Below are positions 1 through 13,859 of a stretch of 64,000 nucleotides of DNA, piece after piece (position 1 is the stretch's first letter; each line of letters begins with the position of its first letter). The stretch is from the NCBI GenBank assembly GCA_963921425.1, contig OY992838.1, positions 2,914,001 to 2,978,000 on the forward strand, given 5' to 3'. The notes beneath the pieces were generated by a model. That model saw nothing but the letters and a program-made list of their open reading frames with translations. It was not told the DNA's origin and ran no database searches. This DNA is from Dryas octopetala. Lineage: Eukaryota; Streptophyta; Magnoliopsida; Rosales; Rosaceae. A program made the position numbers and the translations under genes.

Positions 1-2692
1 GTGCCCACTATTTTATGGAAAATCTCCAAAGATTAGCTGATGTAAATTACATTCCAACCAAGGTACTTAAAGTTCAAAATAGTAACTGATTGTTTCCTTA
101 ATGAAGAAGGTCCAAGAAAAATTAATACATATGTTGGTTCCTATGTGAACTTCTAAATACACTAATGTGGAAAAGTTAAAACTGTATATCATGTTTCGGT
201 ATTGCAGGAGGATGTTCTTTATGCAAGAGTTCGTACAACTGGTGTTGTAGAGATCCAGTTCAGGTAATTATTTATTATTTCTAACCTTGCCACTCATCTG
301 TCCTAAATCAGCTGATTTTTGAACTAATACAAAATTCAACTTAAGGATGTCCTTAGAACACAATTTAGTTCATGATTTTCTTGTAACCTGTGCATGTTTT
401 AGTATGATGCATAAAGAAATAACTCAGTAATGGTTATGATTGGCAGCCCTGTTGGTGAAAATAAGAAAAGTGGTGAAGTATATAGACTCTTTGATGTTGG
501 AGGCCAGAGAAACGAGAGGAGGAAATGGATCCATCTATTTGAAGGTGTGACGGCTGTAATATTTTGTGCTGCTGTTAGCGAGTAAGATCATCATTGCTTT
601 CAAAATTTCTATTACCTACTATTTCATCATATGTGTGCAGAATGGTAGTAATTGATCCTGATCTTTGATTAATCAATGATCATTCTTTTCAGAGATATCT
701 GACCATGTCTTGATTGTGGATGCCATTTATTTTTATTTTTAAAACTTTTTAGGGTGTAGGGAGGAAAGGGTCAAGGGAGGACTGAATTTTTGGCTGCCTT
801 GGGATAACAATTTTTGTTTGGATGTCAAGTTCTTGAATAAACTTACTAAGTGCATTGAAGAACTATCTGCTATTTCAAGGGATTGTCAAAATGTTAAACC
901 TCTTAAGAAAGTTCCTTTGTACCACGAATAAACCATTGACAATAATGAAATTAGTCATAGTAACTGCCAATGCTGGCGGTAAAGGTTGTTTTGTTTCTAG
1001 TTTTTTACTAGTCCATTAATGGGGGTGGGGAAAATAAAAGGAATGACTCTCACAATTGTTAACAGTCTTGACAATGCACAAATTGCCACTGCTATCTGTT
1101 AGCATCTAGCATGACAGCATAAGAATGTCAAATACCTGTCTAGCCGAAGTAGTCTTGCATTGACAATTGCATTTCAGGTACGATCAAACACTCTTTGAGG
1201 ATGAAAGCAAGAATCGAATGATGGAGACAAAGGAACTTTTTGACTGGGTCCTGAAGCAACCGTGTTTTGAGGTTTTCTTTTCTTCTACGTTCTTTATGCT
1301 CGTGTGTCGTATGTGTGGCTGCGGAGACATCTTTTTCTCTAACCCAAGTTGGCTCTTTTACATTTCGTGCTCTCTTTTCCCCTTTCCTTTTGGGTGCAGA
1401 AAACGTCCTTCATGCTGTTTTTAAACAAGTTTGATATATTCGAGAAGAAGGTTCTAAAAGTAAGAATCAGTAGATCAGTGTACTGTTATTCATTGGCAAC
1501 AAACTAACATTTGTATGGGTCGCTGATATTTTTTCATTATGTAGGTGCCACTTAACGTGTGTGAGTGGTTCAAAGATTACCAGCCAGTTTCGACAGGAAA
1601 ACAAGAAATTGAGCATGCATACGAGTAAGCATCTACATCTTTATGGTTCTTTGCTTAAATGAAAGGAAGAAAACTACTAAACGCCACCTATTTGTCCTTT
1701 TTCCAAATTGTTGCCAAAATGTGGCCTCTATAGCTGGCTGAAAGCTTCACCATACTGCAACTGATTTCATTCTATAGAGACTGTAGTTGATGCACACAAT
1801 ATAATGGACAAATCTACTCAATTATTAGTGTTCCAAGCCTGGACCTACTTTTATTTTTCCCAAACTTAAAAGGATTTATTACACTTTACCCACCTGAATT
1901 TTGAACTCGATTTCACTTCACCACCTAAAAAAAACATTGTGTCAATTTACCACCTGAATTAAAAATTTGTTCAATGTATCACTTTGGGCTCATTTCATCT
2001 AAATTTCCCTTGAAAATAAAGGTGTTTTGGTCTTTTCAAGTTAATTTTCTATTGTGTCAAAGTGGGTAAAGTATAAAAAAAAAATTTTTTTTTTCTAACA
2101 GTAAGAACTTGAAACAGACCAAAACACCCGTATTTTTAATAAAAATCAAGACAAAATGAGTTAGAAGTGGTACATTGCAACAAATTTTTAATTTATGTGG
2201 TAAATTGGCACAACTTTTTTTTTTTGTGGTGAAGTGAGATCGAGCCCAAAGTTGTAGATAAAATGTAAAAAAGCCACGTTAAAAAATTCTATGTACGAAA
2301 TTTGCATGGGGTTCCAAATAATTCTACGTGAGGGTGACAGCCTCATGGTTTGCTGGGCTAGTTAAAAGTATTTAGTGGGAGAAGTTTGTGAAACTAGATG
2401 GCAATGTTTACAGAATGCTTGGTTGGTTTCCTGGAATTTCTTTGTCTTTATATATAAGCATTGGAAATCTGTCATAAAAAGTTATATATAAACATCGTAA
2501 ATGTTTGTATTCAGGTTTGTGAAGAAAAAATTCGAGGAATTGTATTTTCAGAGCACTGCCCCAGACCGTGTAGACCGGGTGTTCAAGATCTACAGAACCA
2601 CTGCCCTTGATCAAAAGCTTGTGAAGAAGACATTCAAGCTTGTGGATGAGACCTTGAGACGTAGAAATCTGTTCGAGGCCGGTTTATTGTGA
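1..2692 (+). CDS. GPA1: Heterotrimeric G-protein alpha subunit, 3' part (partial)
   Basis: Plasma-membrane G alpha subunit that binds GTP and works with G beta-gamma in plant hormone, stomatal and growth signalling. Only the 3' portion is present; the 5' exons lie left of the window. Exons that join in frame: 1-62, 208-263, 447-581, 1178-1271, 1400-1459, 1545-1624, 2515-2692, all with GT...AG introns. Visible hallmarks are the switch I region RVRTTGV, switch [14 protein letters not shown], the guanine-specificity motif NKFD and the plant C-terminus ending EAGLL just before TGA. The spliced product matches plant GPA1 almost residue by residue, with no frameshift. The last intron (1625-2514) is enlarged by a MITE. 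The FAP2-like gene follows downstream, as in Arabidopsis. Identity is near certain; only completeness is limited. Confidence 0.96.
1872..2275. mobile_element. Foldback MITE, Mutator-like, in last GPA1 intron
   Basis: The 404-bp segment has long imperfect inverted arms. The left arm starts GGATTTATTACACTTTACCC and the right arm, read in reverse complement, starts GGCTTTTTTACATTTTATCT; complementarity continues inward through blocks reading TCACTTCACCAC and TTTACCACCTGAATT. It is flanked by 9-bp sequences AACTTAAAA (1863-1871) and ACGTTAAAA (2276-2284), which agree at 7 of 9 positions. A 9-bp duplication points to a Mutator-type origin. No coding capacity is seen. The terminal sequence resembles that of the larger element at 35704-37065, so both may be mobilised by the same family. 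Confidence 0.75.
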
Positions 2693-3290
2693 CCAGGGGA
2701 CCAGTTTTTCTGGGGGAGACAGTTTGTATTTTGAAGAACATCACATTTTGAACACTCAGATTCCTTGATTTTTAGCATTTAATTTTCAATTAAATCCTGT
2801 CCCATTTATGAGTGTCAGACACATGTTAAAATATATAAAAATGATTGTTGAGCCTTTCAAGAAATGATATCATATGAATGATATGATTCAATATTCATGG
2901 GTGTTCTTTTGTTTTGAAAAATGTTCTTTTTTAGTTATCACGACATTAGTGTATGACATAGACCTAATAAGTTAGTGAATGACCTAATAAGTCGGTCCAT
3001 GTCATTAATAAAACAAGAAAAAGTCGGTCGGTGTCATATGTGGTACTTGTCAAAAGTAATAAGATTCTAGCACATTGTAGGTAGATTCCGACCAAATTGA
3101 TTCTAATTAGTTGGCCAAAAGACCCAAAAGAAAAACCCACCAGAGAAATCCTGAGAAGCTGGAACTACAAATTAACCATCAAACTTTCCAGATTTTTATA
3201 AAATTTCTTCAACAAAATAATGAGAAACGTCATTAATTTTTTTTGACTTATATTGTTAGTACTTGAGCATAAAGAATGAATTCAATTTAA

Positions 3291-3657
3291 GGGATTGTTT
3301 AATTTTTCAGTTGATGGGAGTACAGTTGGAAGGGTCGTAGAGTTTGTCCCTCTGCACCCAAGTTTGATTCTCCTTCTTCCTAAATCTAAAAAAAATAAAA
3401 AATTGTTTAACTTTGCTTTTGGATCCGACAAAATAAGTTAAAAGTATGCTTTTGAGTTATAAAAAACACATAGAAGCGTTTTATGTAGAAGCTATCACTT
3501 AAAAAATCACATACCTTTCTCAAAAAACGCTTCCAAGTACAATTAAGAAGTGCTTTGATTTTTAATTAAAAAATCTATGTGCTATTAACGAAAGTACTTC
3601 TAATAAAAGCACTATTGAGAGAAAATGTTTTTTACATAAGCACTCTCAAACAATCCC
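3291..3657. mobile_element. MITE with GGGATTGTTT terminal inverted repeats
   Basis: The left end GGGATTGTTT (3291-3300) is the exact reverse complement of the right end AAACAATCCC (3648-3657). The flanks are TTAA on both sides, so the exact target duplication is ambiguous (TTAA, or a PIF/Harbinger-like three-base site). The interior contains the degenerate AGCACTTT/AAAGTGCTT-type repeats common in plant MITEs. It is non-coding. About 107 bases of the interior (3308-3414) are explained by a SINE inserted near the left end, so the original MITE was roughly 260 bp. Confidence 0.65.
3308..3401 (+). mobile_element. tRNA-derived SINE nested inside the MITE
   Basis: This short insert has a tRNA-like head (GTACAGTTGGAAGG, resembling a box A), a box-B-like stretch AGTTTGATTCTCC at about 3360-3372, and an A-rich tail (3388-3400). 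It is bounded by direct repeats of about 13 bp, ATTGTTTAAtTTT (3294-3306) and ATTGTTTAAcTTT (3402-3414), differing at one base. The left copy overlaps the terminal repeat of the host MITE, so the SINE jumped into the MITE and is younger. Family not identified. Confidence 0.6.
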
Positions 3658-4674
3658 TTAAAATGTTTGAATTCATGGTCCGTTTCATACTCACTATTTG
3701 TCATTACACTTATTTAATTAAAAAATCTTAGAGGTTAACCTATTTTGTGGATTTGTTTTGACTTTGGTATCTGAACTTTGGCTATTGTTCTAATTAGGTG
3801 CTCCAAACTATTATTTGTTGCAATATCATATCTGTATATTTATTTTATTTCAAATTTGTATATAATGTGACTTCCACAAATAATATTAATATATGGCTTG
3901 AAGTTATGAGTATTTTAGTCAACTCAACTTGGTGAGTAGAATAAATTAACTATGATTATAAGACATGTGCAAGACACATGACTAATTGAAACAATAGATA
4001 TTTAGATTTCAGTTCATTTTATAAGTATGTTTTAGACTAAAACTGGTAGTAATTTAGGATTTTTAATCAACTCATTTTATTTTTCTTTTTTGACGGCTTT
4101 ATGTTATGTTTTAATTCCGAAATTTTGGGCTAACATGTAGTCTCTACAAAGCCTATTCTACACCTTAGAAAAGAAAATACCTTTCAAATCAGTGAAAATA
4201 TCCTTCAAATCAAGGAATGATTTTATTATGAATTATAAAGATTTTCTTGTAAATTAAAAAGACTTTATTATAAATTAAAATAATTTTATTATAATTTAAA
4301 AAATTTATTTTTTTATAGATTTTAAAATACCTTCAGTCTCCGAGCCTAATTAGCTCTTGAAAAAATAACCAAAATTTCAGGTAAAACAATCGAAAAAGAC
4401 TTTTCTTGTATATGAAAATAACTTGCCTCCCTGTGTGTCACTGTGACACACAGGGTGTCACAAAGAAAGAAGAAGGAGAAGAGAGAGAGAGAAAGGGAGA
4501 GAGAGAGAGAGGGTATCCCCGGCACATGCAAATTCCTCTCTCTCTTGTATATATATATTTTTTGGCAAATAAACCTAAGTTTTGATTCTTGAAGATATTT
4601 CTGTGAAATCCAAGCGTCTCTATATATAATACTATTTGTATTCCCTTTTTTATTATAAAGGATCTCCGTCAACC

Positions 4675-4826
4675 CTGCCGACTGGGATTTTTTTTTTTGG
4701 TTACAAAGGGAGGCAAGGAAAGAAGTCTAGAGGGGGGAGGGGGGGATCGAAACCCGGTGAGGTGGGGGGGGCAGCACAACTGCTTGGCCAACTGGCCTAC
4801 CCCAAGTCCTCTGCCGACTGGGATTT
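4675..4826 (-). mobile_element. SINE with perfect 16-bp target-site duplication
   Basis: The identical 16-mer CTGCCGACTGGGATTT occurs at 4675-4690 and 4811-4826. Between them lies a 120-bp insert on the minus strand: a tRNA-like head with GGCCAGTTGGCCAAGCAG, a box-B match GGTTTCGATCC near 4746-4756, a TTGTAACC end and an A-tail (seen as the T-run after 4690). This is the structure of a pol III SINE integrated by LINE-type target-primed reverse transcription. A perfect duplication suggests a fairly recent insertion. It carries unusual G-runs (C-runs on the sense strand) between box B and the 3' end. Confidence 0.8.
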
Positions 4827-4920
4827 GAACACCCGTGTACGAAAAGACGAAAAGGTTGAAGACAACTTTGACACCTAAACTAAAGGATACAATCGTCATT
4901 TCACAATCTCATAGTTTATT

Positions 4921-6016
4921 TTAGACCTGGCAAACGGGTCGTGTTTGGCGGGTTCGGGTCAAACACAACACGACCCATTAAGCTTAACGGTTGACACGAT
5001 ACGACCCGTTAAGCAATGGGTGACAAAAATCCCAACACGAACACGACACGAATTAGAACGGGTGAACACGACCCGACCCATTCAACCCGTTAAGAAAATT
5101 AATATTTTTTAAATAAAATTATAATTAATATATATTTCAAAAAGCAAGAAATTACATCCCAAAATAATAGATATGCAATATTTAATTGCTACCAAACGAA
5201 TGAACTCATTGGTACAATCCATCAGAGGAAAGGAGCTGGCAACTAGCAAGGCCTTTAATTATATATAATTAATGAGCAATCTAGTTTGGAGGAAGATGTC
5301 AGTGTATGGAACTTTAATTTTTTCACACACCTTTTACTTGAGAACGATCGACCATAATCCACATGCTGCTCATACTTCACATCAAATTAATTGTAGATCG
5401 ATTAAGCAATTCAAGTCATGCTCTCTAGCTCCCACCTTGGGTCACTGTGGCGTTTGTAGCTCAGTTTGAATCTGCTACATATCAGATGATGTTGCCTCCA
5501 GACTCACAGCTGCTCTGTTTCAAGCCCACGCTCTTCTTCTCAAACTGTCACCTCCAGACCTTCGACGGGTTACGAAGCCTTCGATCCGAGCTCTAGTGAG
5601 AGATTAGTGAGAGGCTGAGAGCTTGAGGCCTGAGTGCCTTATGGGTTTGTCGAGATACTGAAAGAGAGATTGAGAGTTACCAAAAGAGAGATTGAGAGTT
5701 TGTGTGTGTGTGAGAGAGAGAGAGAGAGTGAGTGAGTCAGGGAGGAGGGGCGGCTGAGTGTTGATCAGATAGATTAGTGATTGCTGAATTAGGTTAGGGC
5801 TTTTTTTAGTTAAGTGTATAAAATTACTTAAATACCCTTTATTCTTAACGGGTCTAATGGATTTCGCGGGTTGGCACTGACACGACCCGTTATCTTAACG
5901 GGTTGTTATCGGGTCAACACGATTTTGACACGACCCATTAAGCTCCAACCCAAACCCGCAAATTTGCGGGTCGTTTCGGGTCGTATTAACGGGTCGTGAG
6001 AAGTTTTGCCAGGTCT
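4921..6016. mobile_element. Non-autonomous hAT-like transposon
   Basis: The left end TTAGACCTGGCAAACGGGTC and right end ...TTTTGCCAGGTCT form short terminal inverted repeats (AGACCTGGCAAA). The flanks carry the same 8-mer AGTTTATT at 4913-4920 and 6017-6024, the duplication size of hAT transposons. Both subterminal zones, about 4930-5095 and 5845-5998, are packed with repeated CGACCCGTTAA / TTAACGGGTCG motifs in both orientations, as expected for transposase-binding sites. The interior has no transposase frame; it holds AT-rich sequence and a GA-rich stretch (5590-5745) that may be a captured fragment. The exact terminus could shift by one base (element ending at 6017 with a 7-of-8 duplication). 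Confidence 0.8.
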
Positions 6017-6305
6017 AGTTTATTATTTGCCGTCCACCTGAAAACTTGCGCAAATTGTTTTGTTTATATATATATAAAAAGCGTGAAAAGAGCCTTGTGG
6101 CTTTACCCAAATAAACTGGGAAAGGCCAATTTAATATGCCAAAAATATTTTCTCTCTTTTCTTGTTTTCCATTTTTGACCCAAGAAAGCTTTTGAAACAA
6201 CTGTGACTTGTTCCCGTTTCATACCCGAAGCATATTCCTTTCTCTCTCCGAAATTCTAAACTACATTCAGGAAATTACACAGAAAAACAAAAACCCAGCA
6301 TTCTA

Positions 6306-6995
6306 ATGCATAAAGCTCAAAAGATCAGATTGAAGCCAATTGATCTGGCCCTCGAAGTTCGCTTATTGCAATCTCAGGTAATTTTCTCGTTTCCTTTTTC
6401 TTTTTTCTTTCCCGGGCTTTTACTTTCTGTTTGGTTCTTGAGAATAATGAGGAAAAGGAAACAGAACAGGAAGCAAAAGGGAATGCCAAAAAAAAGTGCT
6501 TTCCAAATCCATTTTCATGCATTCCCTTTTCTTTTCAATTTTCTTTAATTATTTTGAAGGATAAAAAAGAGGTGAATTGGTAGAGTTTGTTTCGTTTCGT
6601 CTATGGGATCACAGAAATTTATTTAAAAGAAAAGCTGTGATATTTACGTTGCATTTTCATATAATTTTGGGTTTCAGCTGGATTTCAAATTGTTGTCATG
6701 AGGAGCAAAGTCGATTTTTTAAGGGGTCTTGAATTACGAATTGGACCCATTTCATATCGAATTCTTTGCATCATATACGAATCAATATGAAGTTGATGTA
6801 AAGTATTTTTAAGCTATATTAACCCCCAAAACAACATTTCTAAACTGGACGTAACGTTTCTTTTTAATGTTGTATTCATACTGTATCTTATAGCATTGTT
6901 ATGTACGGATGTTTTCTTTTCTGACCTGCCCTGTAAATGCTTTTCAATAATCTGAAATGATAGAATTTTTTCATTGTGACTTTGTGCAGGTGTAA
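6306..6995 (+). other. Upstream ORF in inferred spliced leader of FAP2-like gene
   Basis: An ATG at 6306 opens a frame through 6377, where CAG is followed by a GTAATT donor. A plausible acceptor TTTGTGCAG ends at 6989. Joining 6377 to 6990 reads GTG TAA, which would give a 25-codon upstream ORF in the leader before the main ATG at 7087. The donor and acceptor are good plant matches, but the intron is an inference without transcript data. If real, the uORF could dampen translation of the main frame. Confidence 0.4.
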
Positions 6996-7086
6996 CGTAT
7001 GTGTCTTGATTGATATCTTTCACTCAATTTCCTGTTGGGGACGTTTTAAGTGCCAGTTCTGGTACAATTGTAGGACATAACAAAAC

Positions 7087-10000
7087 ATGAAGAATAATTG
7101 GTTTGGTATTGATCTTGATGAAGGGTCTCCGCACAACTTCCCTGTGGAGCCTCTCATTTTGCATAGTTTTGGGGGTCATGTGTTTTCACAGATCAGTTCA
7201 TTTATGGACAATTCATTCCACCAGTGTAGACACTTTCACGTCCCTGGAAGCTTAGCTCTTGAAGGAGCATTTAATCGCATTTCTAAGCTTGCTGGTGCTT
7301 TTCTATTTTTCCTCACTAGTGGACCCACTACAAATGTTACTAGGGAGATAGCGGGTAATGTGCATGGTTCTAAACCTGGAAGCTCCAAATCTTCTTCCCA
7401 AGTTAAACATATTACTTCTAGTAGACAAAAGCTTAAAGGATTTCACTTCAGTTTTGGATCAAAAGGAGAATCTGCCACCAACCCGGTGGTTTTTGGAAAG
7501 ATTTCGGCTTTTGTAATGCAACTCCTAAACAGAGAATCTGAAAAGCTACATTCATATCACATGCTCTCCTTAGCTGCTGCACTTGTACCACCTATAGAAA
7601 ACTTGTAAGTTATTAAATCTTTCACAAAGTAAGCAGATTAAAGTGCAAAATTTTTCCCGGGTTCTGTTTTTGATATTGACTAGAAAACTCTATTCTTTGT
7701 TATCTTCCACCAGATCTTCAAAGGTGCTGGCTGTTCCATTGGATAATGCTGGTGTCATGGATCAAAGGCCTTGTGAGGTTGGCAGTCAAGGATGTGCAGG
7801 TCTACCTCTTACTAACTTGAACTGGAGAAGGCATGCAGTGGAGCCTAGAACTGGCATCGAGTTTCCTACAGTTTTGGACAATATTTTAACTGGAGTGAAT
7901 AATTCCAGTTTAAATTCAGAGGTTATCACATGGAACCCTATCTTTGTTTCTATTTGTGTGAGTGTGTGTGCATGTGCAAAAACTATCATGGAAGCATAAC
8001 TTATAGAGCTAGCTTTGCAGTTTTGTGCAATAGGCAGAGCCAGCTATGTGTTTAATGTTCACATAATCTCAATTATGTAATATATTATTGACATTGTGTA
8101 AATCCATATCAGGTCCTTGTGGGAACTGGATCCAGAACAATGACAATAATTAAAATAAAATCTCTGAAGGTCTATGCGTTTGGTTTTTGTAAGTTATTAG
8201 TATTTCTTATCACTTTCAAATCTGCAATATTTTTCACATCCATTATCTTACTCGGTGTATTATTTATTTATTCTTTTTATATAGATATTCATCCTTACTC
8301 TGTCTGCAAGAAATTGGGTCCAAAATATTCTTCTATTTCAGCTGATGAACTAAACAAACGCCAAGATTTTTATGAGGATCTTCTCAGGTACTTACACTGT
8401 CATGCTAAACCCCACGTATTTTTGTCTATTTTTCATGTACATTTTTTAAGGTTGATAAGAATTATCAACTAGAGAGAAGAGGAGTTTCCAATTATTACTA
8501 TATATATATATATTTTTTTTTTTTTTCTAATTTCTTTCCAAACCTGAGTTGGCATATAAGGAGTCATGCTAATGGTCAATTTATTCAATTGATTTTCATG
8601 GCTCTGCTACTCAGTTTCCTGGATTTGGTTAAACTTTTTGTCACTTTTGCCTTTTCTTTTGGCCTACAGAGAGGATATTGACATGACAGTTAGGCTTGTG
8701 GTAAACTGCAATGGGATGAAAATCAATACTGTGAAAGAGTAAGTTATATTTCTGTTCACGACTTAGCCGTGGGTACTTACATGGGTTTGGATGCCTTTAT
8801 TATAATCGAGACATAGAACTATCTTGAGATTTGTCACTATAATTCCTCAAAAACTTATTTCTGTTATTAAACATTAATAGCTCGGTTAGCTGAGTGTGCA
8901 TAGCTTCTCCTGTCCCAGATCATCATTGTTATGATACCATTTTGGTTAGCATTGTGCTAGCTCCATATTTCATAGTGCCTTGGATGAGCTTAACTGGAAA
9001 TCATGAAATGGGTGGTGTCTGAGAAAATTTGTGAGTTGAGTTGAATTTGAATGGCTTAGCCTGCTGTACTGTGGGATAAATATAGGCATTAGATGTATGG
9101 GCTAGAATTTTTACAAGTTCTTATCTCATTCACTATCCGAAGCCAAAGACTGATACTGCAAGTTAATTTACCATGGTACCTAACTGAGCTTCAGCTGAGT
9201 TAGATTTGTTCCTTCCTTGCTATGGTTAATATACATGTTACAACAATGCTGAAAATTGAAATTTAGTGATTCTCATTTATGTGCTTTTAATGATACTTGA
9301 TGCAGTGCCTTTGAGAAATCCCTTCGAGCCCGATTAGCAAAGGTAAATCATCTCCCTTTCTAGAATCTCTTATTTGTGTTTCTGATCTGGTATTTGCTAA
9401 TTCTTGTCATTTTTGTTGACTCTTTTGCCAGACAAACCCAGTGACCGACTATCATTGCCTAAGAACTTTTAGTTCAAACTTCACACAAGATATTCCGTTG
9501 CCAGCGGTGATACTATAGTACTCTTGCATTTCTTTTCTATATCAAGTGATCACTGAATTACATATAACTCTTTGAAATATTTCAGGGAACAACAATTGAT
9601 TTCCAACGAACAGCTGATGGAAAATTAATTACTAAAAGTGAGTGGTGATTGCTTTGAACGTTTATATATGCTTGATACCAATACTTGTGTCATGAAGTAA
9701 CCATGATGACTTCAATTCAAGCGTAAAGTATACAGCTTGAAAAGACCCCAGAGCCCTCCCCTGCTTCCCAGTTCTATTCCCTTTCTTTTCTACTTTGCTG
9801 CTAATGCTCGAATTTACCAGTTCAAAATTATGCTTAGCATTTTGTATGAAATTTTGGATTTCATATATTAATGGTGCAACATTGATTTTGCAGTTGGAGG
9901 TAATCAGATTGGAGCAGTCCACAGCAAGGATCTGTGCAGTAAGTGAATTCTCCTTTTTATCCATTTGTTTATTTCATTGTTCTCCTTGTTACAGTTTTAT

Positions 10001-10178
10001 ATCTCTCCATGAAACGTGAAGTAGGATCGAATCATATACTTTTCTGGGGATAAATATCTAATGGACAATTGTACTTTCAGGGGCTTTCTTTGATATGTAC
10101 CTTGGAGATGTTCCCGTGTCAGAGCAAACGAAAGAAGAGATTGGCAGAAACGTTGTTAATATTATTAGAAGTTGCTGA
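7087..10178 (+). CDS. FAP2: Chalcone-isomerase-fold fatty-acid-binding protein, FAP2-like
   Basis: Ten exons join in frame to 426 residues: 7087-7604, 7714-7921, 8113-8188, 8285-8387, 8670-8738, 9306-9342, 9432-9506, 9586-9637, 9894-9938, 10081-10178. Residues 1 to about 240 are a plant-specific N-terminal region (FPVEPLILHSFGGHVF, SLALEGAFNRISKLAGAFL). Residues from about 243 form the CHI-like fold: VLVGTGSRTM, KVYAFGFY, EDLLREDIDMTVRLV, then DMYLGDVPVS. This family binds fatty acids in plastids (FAP1-3 in Arabidopsis) and is not expected to cyclise chalcone. The start is the first ATG of the exon that carries the N-terminal domain. The gene follows GPA1 directly, exactly as AT2G26310 follows AT2G26300, which supports FAP2 rather than a paralogue. 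Confidence 0.88.

Positions 10179-13859
<3,681 letters not shown>

Larger units (their letters stand above)
2693..6305. other. GPA1 3' flank and FAP2 5' flank, transposon-rich spacer
   Basis: No gene was found here. The first few hundred bases hold the GPA1 3' UTR and terminator region. The remainder is AT-rich and contains a MITE with a nested SINE (3291-3657), a second SINE (4675-4826) and a hAT-like element (4921-6016), described separately. A GA-rich microsatellite lies near 4471-4511. The last 250 bases are the probable promoter and leader of the FAP2-like gene. Confidence 0.7.

Noticed and set aside
4740-4770. tRNA-like box B
   Set aside because: Belongs to the SINE; there is no cloverleaf or acceptor stem of a real tRNA gene.
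8119-8472. 117-codon frame with hydrophobic run
   Set aside because: It overlaps real FAP2 exons 3 and 4 but reads through the intron between them; the spliced exons explain it.
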